Source: Fen-1359 sp963710355 | Lineage (GTDB): Bacteria; Planctomycetota; Phycisphaerae; Sedimentisphaerales; Anaerobacaceae | Reading direction: 5' to 3' | DNA: 64,000 nucleotides | NCBI GenBank assembly: GCA_963710355.1 | Contig: CAVPZU010000001.1 | Location: 372,001-436,000 of the forward strand | Part shown: positions 1-10,299 of the stretch, one piece after another | Position numbering within the stretch: the stretch's first letter is position 1 | Layout of the letters: each line of letters opens with the position of its first letter | Position numbers and translations under genes: made by a program | The notes under the pieces: model-generated | Databases searched by the model: none | The model's input: only the letters and a program-made list of their open reading frames with translations | What the model was told of the DNA's origin: nothing

Positions 1-165
1 GTCCACTGCTGCCGATACTCAAATCGATTGTAACTGATCTGCGTCTGAGTGCAAGCCACAACTATTATTCTCGCTACGAAAACCCGCCGCAATTACAAGT
101 ATTCTCTGTAAAACAAGTATTTTCACCACAAAGCCCCGAAGAAATCGAATTTCCTATGAAAAAAA

Positions 166-202
166 TGGCTGGATTCGAGGAAAGGAAAAGAGAATCCAGC
201 CA
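166..202. repeat. 11-bp perfect inverted repeat
   Basis: TGGCTGGATTC at 166-176 is followed after 15 bases by its exact reverse complement at 192-202. There is no T-tract after it, so it is not a clear intrinsic terminator. It may mark the end of whatever gene enters from the left. Confidence 0.5.
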
Positions 203-411
203 AACTTCTGAGGAGGAGGGTAAATATCTGATAATCCTGCTGATAAGGCGGCAGCAGCGAAAAAACAATCCCTTTCATCATATTGCGACAGCCTTATGGC
301 ACAGAAAAGCAAAAACTGTGTCTAAAAAGAAAGAATACAGAAGACCCTACTTCGCTTGTGAAGCTACGCAGGGCAGGCAGCAGCCAATCCGCCTGCGGCG
401 GAGAAAAAGTG

Positions 412-439
412 TTGACTGGCGGGAATGGGGATTTAAGAT
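412..439 (+). promoter_or_regulatory. Candidate sigma70-type promoter for the first glycosyltransferase
   Basis: TTGACT at 412-417 and TAAGAT at 434-439 are separated by 16 bases. An AGGAG ribosome-binding site at 471-475 and the ATG at 483 follow, which leaves a leader of about 35-40 bases. The call rests on motif match and spacing only. Confidence 0.45.
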
Positions 440-482
440 AAACCCTATAGACACATTGTTTAGTTTTAGCAGGAGACTAAAG

Positions 483-1857
483 ATGCCATACAATATCAGG
501 ATTGTAAGCACGTATCCGCCGAGAAGATGCGGAATCGGGACGTTTTCCCGAGACCTTGCGGGGGCGCTGTCGCATTTTACAGGCGAAGTGGGGCATATAA
601 GGGTGGCGGCAATAGATAATGACCATCTGCCTTACAATATTCCGGTCGATTTGGTGATAGACCAGTATAATCCGGACTCCTGGAAAAACTGTGCCAAGGA
701 TATTATCGCAAGGGCCAATGAGTCGATCATCCCGACGATTGTTTTACTCCAGCATGAATACGGCCTGGACCCGGATGGACAGGGCCGCGAATCGCAGGGG
801 ACAAATTTTATTGAAATGGCAAAGGTTTTTGCCGAAAAGGGGCTGACGACCTTTGTATATCTGCATACCGTGCTTGATGAGCCGAACGAACACCAGAAAA
901 CGGTTCTGCAGGCCCTTGCGCAATACAGTCAGGCCCTGATTGTGACGACCGAAAGCGCAGATCCAGATACTCGAATCAAAGACTTACGGCATAGACCACA
1001 ATAAACTCAAGCATATCGACCACGGCATACGGATGCAGCATCCGTCGCAGTATGATAGATTAGCGGTAAAAAAAGAATTGGGGCTGGAAGGCTCATTTCT
1101 TGTTCTTACCCTCGGACTTTTATCGCCGGATAAAGGGATTCAGTACGGCATCAGGGGGTATGGCAGGTTTATGAACGAGTCGTGCAGCGATGGTCAGAGG
1201 CGGCAGATTGTCTATCTGATTGCGGGCCAGTGCCATCCTGAATTATTAAAGAGCGACGGCGGCCTGTTCTTTCGGCAGTTTCAGGATACGATAAAAAAAA
1301 GCCTCGAAGATGCAAAGACAAGATATTGCACCGTTAAGGATTTGAAGGGGCTGGATTTTCAAAACTATGATTGTGTTTTTCTGGATGCATTTCTCGATGA
1401 TAGTTTCCTTCTGAAATTATACGGAGCGGCGAATGTTGTGCTTCTGCCGTATCTTAATATGCAGCAGATTTCCAGCGGCATCCTGGCAGACACTATGGGT
1501 TCGGGAAGGGTGGCCATTGCCACGAAATTCAGGTATGCCCTTGAGCTGATTCACTCCAATCAGATTTGTCCTGCGGGGGTTGTAATTGGAAGACACGCCC
1601 GCGGGATTCTCGTTGACAGCGGCGAGGATTCTGTTGACCAGATAGCCGGGGCTCTTGATTATCTTGTCTTCAATGAGACCAGGAGGCTGCGAATGGAAAA
1701 ACAAGCACACGAGAGGGGCTATCAGATGAGATGGCAGAATACCGCCTGGGCGCTTTTGCAGCACGTTGATTTTGTAAGGGAGGGGGAGGGGATTGTTACC
1801 GGCAGGGGGATAAAGTTCACAAGAGAAAAACCATCGCGGTTCCACAAGACCAGTTAG
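483..1857 (+). CDS. GT-B glycosyltransferase (GT4-like), frameshifted in this sequence
   Basis: About 457 residues once one frameshift is repaired. It starts at ATG 483 with AGGAG seven bases upstream; the longer upstream frame is not believed. The N-terminus (IVSTYPPRRCGIGTFSRDL) has the open glycine-rich loop of GT-B enzymes that act on nucleotide-sugars. The C-terminal half has the second Rossmann-like domain (LVLTLGLLSPDKGI). Frame 3 breaks at about 960 with one extra base; removing it joins VTTESA to IQILESKTYGI. The usual E-x7-E motif of GT4 is replaced by a QQISSGILADTMG stretch, so the acceptor side is unusual. It heads a block with a PIG-L deacetylase, a second glycosyltransferase, a GH100-like enzyme and a glucan phosphorylase. 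The substrate is unknown. Confidence 0.7.
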
Positions 1858-2146
1858 TATTTAGAATACAGTAAACAGCAGTCAGCAGACAGTAGTTTAA
1901 AACTGAAAGTGCAAAGCTAAAAACCATAACCTGTCTGCCACGACGATGCGTTGTCGGCACGGCGGGAAAGTAAAAACGAAATTATTTTCTCACCACTATT
2001 CCCTAAATCCTAAACCCATTTTTTTGCAGAATTTTTTCGGGCAAAATACAGCAGCTTAAGGTAAAATATGCCTGCTAAAGATTATTGCTGTTTTTTATGA
2101 AGGGCGCAGGTCAGTACGATTTTTTATGTAAATAGCGCAGAAAGAG

Positions 2147-2344
2147 ATGATACGAATGGAGACAGATGAACCGACCAAGACTCATTCGGAAAAGGCGGGT
2201 ATGCTGCCGGGGACTCTCTTGCATATAGGCGAAAGGAAGGTCGAAGATGTAAAGATAACGGTAATAGATTATGACGAAAAGAATTTTCAGGAAAGGCAAG
2301 TAAAAGATAGAGGTTGTATAAGTTTGCGATATCCATTCCTGTAA
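2147..2344 (+). pseudogene. corA: corA N-terminal remnant (Mg/Co channel), truncated
   Basis: This short frame encodes 65 residues. Residues from about 17 onward (LPGTLLHIGERKVED, then KITVIDYDEKNF) match the start of the CorA cytoplasmic domain, where family members read LPPGTL(V)..G and I-V-(I/M)-(N/D)-Y. An intact CorA needs roughly 300 more residues, ending in two membrane helices and a GMN motif; nothing of that kind follows. The frame ends at 2344 and the next gene starts at 2355. It is either a genuine deletion remnant or an assembly join; a simple one-base error cannot restore the missing body. Confidence 0.6.
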
Positions 2345-2354
2345 GGATAGTTTG

Positions 2355-3497
2355 ATGGCGATTTTGCAGGGCGAAAATCTCGGGAAAGACATTGCGTATC
2401 GGGGCGAGGTGGTTTATATCTTTGCGTTTGACCTCGCTTACGATATGAAGCGCGAACAGATTAAGCAGCTTCTGGGCGTGCCGATGAAGGAGTATTCAAT
2501 TGAGCCGGATAAACGCAGTCCAAAACAGTTATTCTTCTACCGGCCGCAAATGGTGGAACTGCCGGAGGAGATGCGAAAGGTCGGCGGGCAGCAGGTGCCG
2601 GTTATAAAGAGCGTGAAATTATTCAATGTCGGCGCTGTAAGTATTCAGATTTGTATTCCTTTTGAAGTTGAAAAAATAAAGGATTTGGTCGGGTATCACA
2701 ACATTGATATTGACGGCATTTCTTTAGAGGCGCAGGCCAGAACCCTAGCGCAGGAGGTGCTCGACGAAATCAGGCCTTTTTGCATAAAGCCTGTTTCGAG
2801 TCCCGGGCAGAGCGAAAATTATACGGTCTTTTGTATAAAATCACTGCCGGAAAATGCACGGAAGGCAACCTTGTCAGCCGAGCAGTGGTTAATGGAAAAT
2901 CGAAGGCAGGTGGCGGCGCTGTTAACTGAGGAGCAAAATGATGCGGCTCTCTCAGAGCAGGAAATGGTTGAATCGACCGAGTTGTATCTGACATATTACG
3001 ACAGCGACCTGGTGGTGATAGACTGGGATGCAGCCCTGGTTGTAGGCGAAAAGGATGACCTCGCAGACATCCTGCATATTATGGAAATGGCTAACGTTCA
3101 GCTTGTGGAGCTGGAGGCTTATGACCGGATTATGGATACGGCTCTGGAGGTTGCGTATCGGGATGTATCCCGCAAAAGGACGCGGTTTAATCGCGAGATT
3201 CACAGAAATCTGCGTGAGATTCGAGTTGACCTTGCCAGGCTGAGCGATGAGTTCCTGAACGTCACCAAGTTTTTCGGCGACTGGCATTTCGCAAGGATTT
3301 ATCAGCACCTCTCGAAGCGTTTTCACCTCTTCGACTGGCACAGGATTATCCAGGAAAAGCAAAAAACCCTCGGCGACCTCTACCAGCTTCTCCAGCAGGA
3401 TGCGAATAACTTTTTGATGGTTGTGCTGGAAGCAACGATTGTGCTGCTCTTTGTCATTGATTTGGTTTTGTTATTTATGCAAAGTAAAGGTCCATAA
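2355..3497 (+). CDS. Conserved-looking protein with C-terminal membrane anchor, function unknown
   Basis: 380 residues from ATG 2355, chosen over TTG 2352 because AAGGA lies seven bases before the ATG. The middle is alpha/beta-like with a stretch LTYYDSDLVVIDWDAALVVG. Residues of about 260-350 are charged and helical with coiled-coil character (RNLREIRVDLARLSDEF). The last 25 residues form one hydrophobic helix (MVVLEATIVLLFVIDLVLLF), which suggests a tail-anchored protein facing the cytoplasm. The layout of helical hairpin plus terminal helix vaguely resembles RMD1/YagE (DUF155) proteins, but I cannot confirm this. It overlaps nothing and is followed five bases later by a deacetylase gene, so the two are probably cotranscribed. 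Confidence 0.6.
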   Translation: MAILQGENLGKDIAYRGEVVYIFAFDLAYDMKREQIKQLLGVPMKEYSIEPDKRSPKQLFFYRPQMVELPEEMRKVGGQQVPVIKSVKLFNVGAVSIQICIPFEVEKIKDLVGYHNIDIDGISLEAQARTLAQEVLDEIRPFCIKPVSSPGQSENYTVFCIKSLPENARKATLSAEQWLMENRRQVAALLTEEQNDAALSEQEMVESTELYLTYYDSDLVVIDWDAALVVGEKDDLADILHIMEMANVQLVELEAYDRIMDTALEVAYRDVSRKRTRFNREIHRNLREIRVDLARLSDEFLNVTKFFGDWHFARIYQHLSKRFHLFDWHRIIQEKQKTLGDLYQLLQQDANNFLMVVLEATIVLLFVIDLVLLFMQSKGP

Positions 3498-3501
3498 ACC
3501 A

Positions 3502-4140
3502 ATGGCTGCACAAGAGGAAAAAGCAGATCCGGGACATATTTTTAAGGCCGGCAGCGCAGCGGTTATCGTGGCTCACCCTGATGATGAAACATTATGGGCA
3601 GGGGGAGTGATGCTGATGCACCCAAAGACCAGATGGACAATAATAACACTTTGCAGAAAGAGCGATGCGGACAGGGCGCCTAAATTTTTCCGGGCATTGA
3701 AGGAATACGGCTCTGTTGGCCTGATGGGCGACCTCGATGATTCGCCTGCGGCGAACCAAAGGCCGCTCGATAAGAAAATTGTCAAGCAGACAATAATGGA
3801 CTTATTGCCAAGCAGAAAGTTTGACATTATTATTACCCATAGTACATCAGGAGAATATACGCGTCATCTTCGGCATGAAGAAACGGGCAAGGCCTGTTTG
3901 GAATTATGGCGCAGCGGCCAGTTATCTGCTATGCAGGTCCTGGCCTTTGCATACGAAGACGGGCTTAAACAATATCTGCCGAAGGCTATCGAGGGTGCGG
4001 ATTTGGTTGTGGAACTGCCTGTAAAAGTATGGCATAAAAAATACGATATTATCACGAAGATTTATGGTTTCGGGCCTGAAAGTTTTGAGGCCCGGACGAC
4101 GCCGAGGCAGGAGGCCTTTTGGCGATTTGAAAAAAAGTAG
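3502..4140 (+). CDS. PIG-L/LmbE-family deacetylase
   Basis: 212 residues from ATG 3502. The AHPDDE motif near residue 24 is the hallmark metal-binding signature of LmbE/PIG-L enzymes, which remove N-acetyl groups from GlcNAc-type sugars and related substrates using zinc. A second conserved-type patch, THSTSGEYTRHLRHEE, supplies the expected further histidines, although the usual HPDH form is changed. The gene lies between two glycosyltransferases, so a sugar or glycoconjugate substrate is likely. Which one cannot be told from the sequence. Start choice: no methionine nearer the AHPDDE motif fits, and the upstream extension would overlap the previous gene. Confidence 0.8.
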   Translation: MAAQEEKADPGHIFKAGSAAVIVAHPDDETLWAGGVMLMHPKTRWTIITLCRKSDADRAPKFFRALKEYGSVGLMGDLDDSPAANQRPLDKKIVKQTIMDLLPSRKFDIIITHSTSGEYTRHLRHEETGKACLELWRSGQLSAMQVLAFAYEDGLKQYLPKAIEGADLVVELPVKVWHKKYDIITKIYGFGPESFEARTTPRQEAFWRFEKK

Positions 4141-4167
4141 TATTCTGCCACAGTTAATATTATGGAT

Positions 4168-4250
4168 GTCATTGCGAGGAGGCCGATAGGCCAACGAAGC
4201 AATCCGCCTTCGGCGGACTCGCAATGACAATTCCTCGAATGATGTGTGAC
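4168..4250. repeat. Dispersed GTCATTGCGAG-type repeat
   Basis: A partial palindrome starts with GTCATTGCGAG and comes back as CTCGCAATGAC, enclosing the shorter TCCGCC..GGCGGA palindrome at 4203-4217. It ends with a tail shared almost base for base with the copy at 18514-18612 (GACAATTCCTC, then a TGTGACA end). It sits between two genes in the same direction. Confidence 0.8.
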
Positions 4251-4282
4251 AAAGCAGTAGTTTTTAACGGGAGGTATTTGGT

Positions 4283-5425
4283 ATGAAAGTGCTTCTGTTG
4301 TATGATTATCCGCCTTCGCCTGCAGGACTGGCGACACAGGGACACCTGCTTCACAGGGGTCTGGAAGAATTGGGTGTCGCTGTTCATTCGGTGAATTTTG
4401 AGACGGCTCAGGAAAAGGAATGGTATTACCGCTGGTTCGAGCCGGATATTGTTGTCGGCGTAGGGTTCTGGGGAAATGCTCCGCATCTGGTTATTCATCC
4501 TCAGCGATACGGCGTTACGCCTGTACCGTGGCTTGTGGCTGACGGTTATATGGCCAATTATGCCGAGATGCTCGAGGATTTACCCCTGATTCTTGTCACA
4601 TCAAACTGGGTCAAAAAGGTATATATCAGGGACGGCCTCTCCGGCAAAAACATCGAAGTTCTGCCGGTCGGCTGTGATACCGATGCCTTTATTCCGCGTG
4701 ACAAAAAAGATGTGAAGGTGGCGGCGGTTCGGGAAACGCTGGGGATTGCTGATGACCAGATAATGATACTTACGGTGGGCGGTGATGCCGCCTCAAAGGG
4801 CGCCCAGGAGGTAATGCAGGCCCTGGCAATCAACGACACAAAGGCGCCGGACTGGAAATACGTCTGCAAGGTCTGGCCCCAGCCGCGAACCGAAAAACAA
4901 AATTTCGAGGATTTGCAGCTGGCGGCTCACCTCGGCATCGATAAAAATGTTGTCTATACTACAGGTCGGGTATCTCGTAATTTTATGCCGTATCTGTTGG
5001 CGGCCTGCGATATTTATGCGGCGCCGTCACGACTGGAAGGTTTCGGGATGATTCAGGTTGAGGCCAACGCCTGCGGAAAGCCCGTGATAGGTATAAAGGC
5101 AATGGGGATGCTCGATACTATGATACACGGAAAAACCGCTTATCTGGCTGATGTCGCCACAGAGATAAGATTGAGAGAAACTGTCTATGGGGATGAATCG
5201 GGAAACGGGACTGTGCAGAAGATAGTCTTTAAGATCCCCCGCATCGTGGATTATCGCGCAAGCGTCCACGATATTGCAAAGTATTTGATGGAGCTGATGA
5301 CCGATGCGTCGCTGCGGGAGAAGATGGGACAGGAAGGAAGAAAAAGGGTCGTTGAGAACTTCGATTATCGTGTAATAGCAAAGAAGTTTGTTGAGATTGT
5401 TTCGAGACGGCTGGATATAACATAA
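4283..5425 (+). CDS. GT4-family glycosyltransferase
   Basis: 380 residues from ATG 4283, preceded by GGGAGG. A GT-B fold is apparent: the N-terminal donor/acceptor domain (VLLLYDYPPSPAGLATQGH) and the C-terminal domain with ILTVGGDAASKG. The E-x7-E motif of retaining GT4 enzymes is present in APSRLEGFGMIQVEANACG. Such enzymes move a sugar from a nucleotide donor, usually GDP-mannose or UDP-glucose, onto an acceptor in the cytoplasm. The GDP-mannose-forming enzyme ManC is encoded at 25988, but nothing here fixes the donor. It is followed 14 bases later by a GH100-like gene and probably shares its transcript. Confidence 0.85.
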   Translation: MKVLLLYDYPPSPAGLATQGHLLHRGLEELGVAVHSVNFETAQEKEWYYRWFEPDIVVGVGFWGNAPHLVIHPQRYGVTPVPWLVADGYMANYAEMLEDLPLILVTSNWVKKVYIRDGLSGKNIEVLPVGCDTDAFIPRDKKDVKVAAVRETLGIADDQIMILTVGGDAASKGAQEVMQALAINDTKAPDWKYVCKVWPQPRTEKQNFEDLQLAAHLGIDKNVVYTTGRVSRNFMPYLLAACDIYAAPSRLEGFGMIQVEANACGKPVIGIKAMGMLDTMIHGKTAYLADVATEIRLRETVYGDESGNGTVQKIVFKIPRIVDYRASVHDIAKYLMELMTDASLREKMGQEGRKRVVENFDYRVIAKKFVEIVSRRLDIT

Positions 5426-5439
5426 ATCAAAAATCAAAA

Positions 5440-6611
5440 ATGGGTAGAAATGATACTGGTTTAATAAGCCGTGCGAAGAAGGCGGCGATTGAGGTTTTGC
5501 TGCATAACAGCCGGGGACCATTTAAAGGTTTACCGAGGACTGCCGGCTGGGGCTACCCAGAGCCGTACACAAGAGATTTGTTGATTAGCTCGCTGGGGGT
5601 TTTAGCTTCTGGAAATGAAAGGCTGATAAAAACGCTTCGACGCGTCCTCGAAACTCTGGCAAAAAATCAGTCCCAATTGGGACACATTCCCTCGCTTGTT
5701 CACGACGGTGAGGACAGGGGTGCAAGCGACACAACGCCGTTGTTTATTATGACAATAGCCCTCTATCGAAAGGTGGTTGGCGAAACCGACTTTCTTGAGG
5801 TTGCTTTGCAAAAGGCGATGAAATGGATGGAATATCAGAGCCCGACGAACCGTTTTTTGGTTGCGCAGTTGCCTACCTCTGACTGGCGGGATGAGCAGTG
5901 GGTGCTCGGTTATGGTTTGTATGTCAATACGATTGTATATACGTACCTGCGACTTTTTGGCCGCGACGAGCAGGCGTCTAATCTGCAGGAGACAATGGAC
6001 AGATTTACAATACTTGCCCATACACCTCACAGACATGTCCACGAGGGATTGAAGGTGAGAAATAAGCCTTATTATGCACTATGGTCGTATAAGGTATATC
6101 GAAGCGAGCGATTTGACCTTTTGGGAAACAGCTTGGCGATTATTTCGGGCCTGGCCTCTTTATCGCGGGCTAAACAGATTATTTCGTGGACAGAAAGGGA
6201 AACGGCGAACTTGAAAGAAAGTGGAGATTTGGCAGTTGATATGCCGCCTAATTTGTTCCCATTTATCAGGCCTGCCGACCCGGACTGGATGCCGAGATAC
6301 GATAAATATAACAGGCCGGGGGAATATCATAATGGAGGTATTTGGCCTTTTATATGCGGTTTTTATGTGGCTGCTCTTGTGGCAGCGGGCAGGTATAGGC
6401 TTGCCCAACAAAAGCTTTTGACCCTTACCGAGCTTGTCAGACCGGCAAGGGAAGCCCGGGTTGAGTTCGGATTTAACGAGTGGATAGGTGCCGGGATTGT
6501 AAGCCGGCAGGCCAGGACTGGCAAAGCTGGTCGGCTGCAATGTACCTTTATGCCGCCAGCTGCGTAGAACAGAAAAAGACAATTTTTTTTGACCATATCC
6601 GCAGGGAATAA
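5440..6611 (+). CDS. GH100-like (alpha/alpha)6 glycoside hydrolase, frameshifted near its end
   Basis: The frame from 5440 stops at 6567, but the other frame continues with a better ending. Restoring one missing base at about 6512 gives SRQAQ-DWQSWSAAMYLYAA and a stop at 6611, for 390 residues. The ending matches the QARKFQTWSIAGYL tail of alkaline/neutral invertases. Other GH100-like marks are YPEPYTRDLLISSLG near the start, SDTTPLFIMTIALYRKVVG, GNSLAIISGLAS and YHNGGIWPF. GH100 invertases hydrolyse sucrose; distant relatives act on other alpha-glycosides, so sucrose is only one possibility. It lies directly after a glycosyltransferase, which suggests turnover of a sugar made by that enzyme. 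No ribosome-binding site is obvious at ATG 5440. Confidence 0.65.
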
Positions 6612-6733
6612 TTTTTCTGACAGCTTTTCTCCTTGTTTAGTTCGCACAAACTGCCTTTCATAACGCATTTCAACGTCTAATCGGACTATCTTAGTTTGTC
6701 TTTTCGGAATCTGTAAATATATGGGACGTTGAA

Positions 6734-6759
6734 TCCGCCGCAGGTCCGCCGAAGGCGGA
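6734..6759. repeat. Double TCCGCC palindrome
   Basis: Two overlapping copies of the short palindromic repeat lie together here, with a full TCCGCCGAAGGCGGA at 6745-6759. The rest of the gap between the hydrolase and the phosphorylase (6612-6882) shows no gene. Confidence 0.75.
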
Positions 6760-6882
6760 TATTTTGGCTTTTTTGCAATTAAGCATTTCGACAGATTTGT
6801 CGATTAACGTAGAGAAATGATGAAAAGTCTGGTGTTTGATTTAGTGCGATATTACTGATTTTTTGGGACTTATTAAGGGATA

Positions 6883-9494
6883 GTGATGACAACTGTACAT
6901 ACCTTTACTGTAGTGCCGGCACTGCCGGAGCCGCTGAAGGATTTGGACTTTATCGCCCGGAATATGTATTGGTGCTGGAATCTGGAGTATGTCGGGCTTT
7001 TTAATCGCATCGACAACAGACTTTGGAAGGCCTTTGGTCATAATCCGGTGAAACTTCTCGGAACCGTTCCGCAGGAAAGACTCAATGAGCTTGCCGGCAA
7101 CCGCGGCTTTGTCTCGCAGGTGCAGCTCGCTCGTCAGAAACTGGATGCTTATATTAACGGGTCTAACTGGTACGAGCGTAACTCTGCCAAATCCGGCAAA
7201 CCGGTGATTGCGTATTTCAGCGCCGAATTCGGTCTTCACGAATCTCTCCCCTTATATTCAGGAGGCCTCGGGCTTCTGGCAGGCGACCATTTAAAAGTGC
7301 GCTCCGACCTCGGCGTGCCTCTGACGGGCGTAGGGCTGTTATATCAAAAAGGATATTTCAGACAATACTTAAATGTTGACGGCTGGCAGCAGGAGGTTTA
7401 TTCGGATAATGACCTATATAATATGCCCGTTGAGCTTGTCAAGGATAAGGACGAACGACCGATTAAAATCAGTGTAGAATATCCCGGAAGGCAGGTAGCA
7501 GCACAGATATGGTTAATTTCGGTCGGCAGAGTCAGCCTGTATCTGCTGGATGTCAACCTTCCTGAAAATTCGCCGCAGGACAGAATGATTACAGCATTTC
7601 TTTATGGCGGCGACCTCGAATGCGCATCTGTCAGGAAATTATGCTTGGAATCGGCGGTCTGCGGGCGCTTGAAGCGGTAGGTATTGTGCCGACCGTCTGC
7701 CATATGAATGAAGGCCATGCAGCCTTTATGGCGCTGGAGAGAATTCGGGCGATGAAAAGCAAAACAAATATGGCCTTTGAGCAGGCCCTCGAGGCAACCA
7801 AGGCCGGCAATGTCTTTACGATACATACCCCCGTCAAGGCCGGCAATGATGAGTTTCCACCGGAAATGATGGATAAGTATTTTGCCGATTATTATCCCAA
7901 GCTCGGCATAGACAGACAGCAGTTTCTCGCCCTCGGCAGGGTCGCCCCTGAAGATGACAAAGAGACGTTTAAGATGCCCGTTTTGGCAATTAAGTTGAGC
8001 ACCTACCGAAACGGCGTAAGTTCGCTGCACGGCCAGGTCTCACGTAAGATGTGGTCCGTGCTTTGGCCGGATATCCCTGTTAATGAAGTGCCTATAACAT
8101 CCATTACCAATGGTGTTCACATCAAAAGCTGGCTCTCGGAGGAAATGAATTCCTTATATGAAAGATACCTTGGGGCTAACTGGGCAGAGGATATTACCGG
8201 CGGTGCAAACTGGGATGCCGTTGAACAGATACCCGACGAAGAATTCTGGAGGATACATCAGCGAAGCAGGGAAAGTCTGATATCATTTGCCAGGGCCAGG
8301 CTTAAAGCCCAGATGCAGCGAAAAGGCACTTATCATACGGAGCTTAACTGGGCGGAGGAAGTCCTTGACCCCCATGCTATAACTATCGGGTTTGCAAGGA
8401 GATTTACAACCTACAAAAGAGGTAATCTGCTCCTGCAGGACCCGGGCAGGCTTGTTAAACTACTCAGCGACCCCGAAAGGCCTGTTCAGCTTGTTTTTGC
8501 GGGAAAGGCGCATCCCAAGGACAGCCAGGGCAAGGAAATTATTCGTCAGATTATTCACTTTGCCAGCCAATATAATGTAAGACGGCGTGTGGTGTTTCTC
8601 GAAGATTACGATATTAATGTTGCCAGATATCTTGTCAGGGGCGTTGATGTCTGGCTCAATACCCCAAGGCCGCCGATGGAAGCAAGCGGAACAAGCGGTA
8701 TGAAGGCGTCCCTCAACGGCGCCTTGAATCTCTCTACTCTCGACGGCTGGTGGTGCGAAGGCTACAAACCGGAGGGCGGATGGGCTATCGGAAACGGTGA
8801 AGTCTATGAGGATACCGCTTATCAGGATGCTATTGAATCAAAAGCCCTTTACAATATCCTTGAAAAGGAAATTGTGCCTTTGTTCTACACTCGTTGTGCC
8901 GATGGCCTGCCGCGGGCATGGATTCACAGGGTAAAAGAATCGATTAAATGGATTACGCCGATGTTCAACACACACAGAATGGTTGCCGAATACACGACAA
9001 GATTTTATAACCCTGCCGCCGACCAGTGGAAATATCTGACAGAGTCCGCCACAGGCGGAACGCGTGCAAAGGCTCTTGCCGACTGGAAGGCGAAAATCGA
9101 GACCGCCTGGCCTGAACTTGTGATTAAGGATGTTCAGGCGGCAATCAGGAATGGTCAGCCCGAGAAACAATTTAAACCTGACTGTGCACAGCTTAAAGTC
9201 GGTTCAGAGCTTGTTGTTAAGGCCTTTATAAGGTTGGGGTCAATCAGGCCGGACGAAGTCTCTGTTGAACTCTACCACGGGCAGGTCGATTCCTGGGGAA
9301 TTATCTCGGATGGTTCTTCTATTCGAATGGATTGTGAAGGGACGACTAATCAGGATGGCGAATACCTCTTTGTCGGCTCGATGTCCTTTGCGAGCTCCGG
9401 CAGGCAGGGTTATGCTGTCAGGGTCCTGCCGCGACACGACGACCTTGTTGACTCGAATGATTTGGGCCTGGTTCTCTGGGAATCAAAAACATAA
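6883..9494 (+). CDS. glgP: Alpha-glucan (glycogen/maltodextrin) phosphorylase, frameshifted
   Basis: About 870 residues once one missing base near 7620 is restored (GGDLE then MRICQEIMLGIGGL). It starts at GTG 6883 or ATG 6886. The N-terminal 100 residues are the DUF3417 domain found in the short bacterial/archaeal phosphorylase type. The phosphorylase domain follows, with YSGGLGLLAGDHLK and the pyridoxal-phosphate lysine motif GTSGMKASLNG. The enzyme releases glucose-1-phosphate from alpha-1,4-glucan ends in the cytoplasm. The C-terminal 100 residues form an extra beta-rich part (VGSELVVKAFIRLGSIRPDEV). A short palindromic repeat at 9045-9059 lies inside the coding region and is read as SATGG. 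The enzyme would feed the sugar-phosphate pool used by pgi at 24522. Confidence 0.85.
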
Positions 9495-9529
9495 ATTTGT
9501 AATCAGGTGCCGGCCTGGATTTGAAAAAG

Positions 9530-9988
9530 TTACTGGCCTTCTTTTTTGCTTATCAATTCATAAGCCTGTTGGGCGGAGGTGCATTTCTCGAGTTTGCCTT
9601 TGAAGGTTTCGTCAAGCATCAACCGGCTTATCTTTGCCAGCGCCTGGATATGCGGGCCGGTCTGGTTTGCAGGCGAGACAAGAAGCAGGATAACCCTCAC
9701 AGGTTTGCCGTCGATGCTCTCAAAGTCGATAGGTTGTTCTGCGATGCCTAATGACATTACCAGCTCTTTGACGGCGTTGCACTTGCCGTGCGGGATTGCT
9801 ATGCCCGAGCCTATCCCGGTGCTCCTTGTTTTTTCGCGGAGCAATACGGCTTCGAGAACGACTTTTTTGTCTGAAAGGAGGTGATTGGCATCTAACAGGT
9901 CGACCAGTTCTGTTATTACCGATTGTTTGTCTTTACCCTCGAGGGGTACTTTGATGCTATTCGGCTGTAAAATTTGCGTTAAATTCAT
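9530..9988 (-). CDS. PTS fructose/nitrogen-type EIIA domain protein
   Basis: 152 residues, a single EIIA domain. The phospho-accepting histidine is H67 in GSGIAIPHGK, in the context expected for the EIIA-Fru/EIIA-Ntr (PtsN) family. No EIIB, EIIC, HPr or rpoN gene lies nearby. A stand-alone domain of this type usually works as a regulator that senses phosphotransfer rather than as a transporter; that is inference. It is transcribed away from the citramalate synthase gene. No clear ribosome-binding site precedes the ATG. Confidence 0.85.
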   Translation of the reverse strand: MNLTQILQPNSIKVPLEGKDKQSVITELVDLLDANHLLSDKKVVLEAVLLREKTRSTGIGSGIAIPHGKCNAVKELVMSLGIAEQPIDFESIDGKPVRVILLLVSPANQTGPHIQALAKISRLMLDETFKGKLEKCTSAQQAYELISKKEGQ

Positions 9989-10299
9989 AATAGTTCGGAC
10001 TCAATAAAATTGTAACCGTTGGAATTTAAAAAAAAGATTATAGCGAAATTAAAAAGGAAAGCCAACATTTTGTTGAAAATTTTTACTGTTTTTTAATTAT
10101 TTTTTTCATTTCGCTCGTCTTTATAATGCTCTTTGTTTTAACAAAGTGTCTCCCAAAATAGGGATTTTGTTTTCTGTTCGGTTTTTTTGGTCTTTACATT
10201 TAGGGCTGTATACATAAAATGTTTTATGGCTTTGTCACGCCATAGGTACTGTTTGCGGTAACTGTTTTTTGGGTTTTGTAAGCTTTATTTGCATAAATT
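9989..10299. other. 311-bp divergent intergenic region, no gene
   Basis: A+T-rich spacer between the divergent EIIA and cimA genes. Two weak inverted repeats are visible: AACAAA..TCCC-aaaata-GGGA..TTTTGTT around 10139-10172 and ATGGC..GCCAT at 10226-10243. No ribosome-binding site lies before the cimA ATG. I see no recognisable riboswitch or leader peptide. Confidence 0.4.

Larger units (their letters stand above)
3..482 (+). other. Open frame from left edge, no recognised product
   Basis: The frame starting at base 3 is open from the window edge right into the glycosyltransferase that begins at 483. The first 60 or so codons look protein-like and could be the tail of a gene lying to the left. 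Beyond about base 200 the translation becomes arginine/lysine-rich and crosses a palindromic repeat, so it is probably non-coding upstream sequence that happens to lack stops. A one-base shift near 190 would give a stop at about 229. I do not recognise a family. Confidence 0.25.

Noticed and set aside
74..268. Minus-strand frame at the left edge
   Set aside because: No ribosome-binding site or family pattern; it is opposite the more protein-like frame.
156..482. N-terminal extension of the first glycosyltransferase
   Set aside because: ATG 483 has a good ribosome-binding site and begins the normal GT-B start; the extension crosses a palindromic repeat and a promoter-like box.
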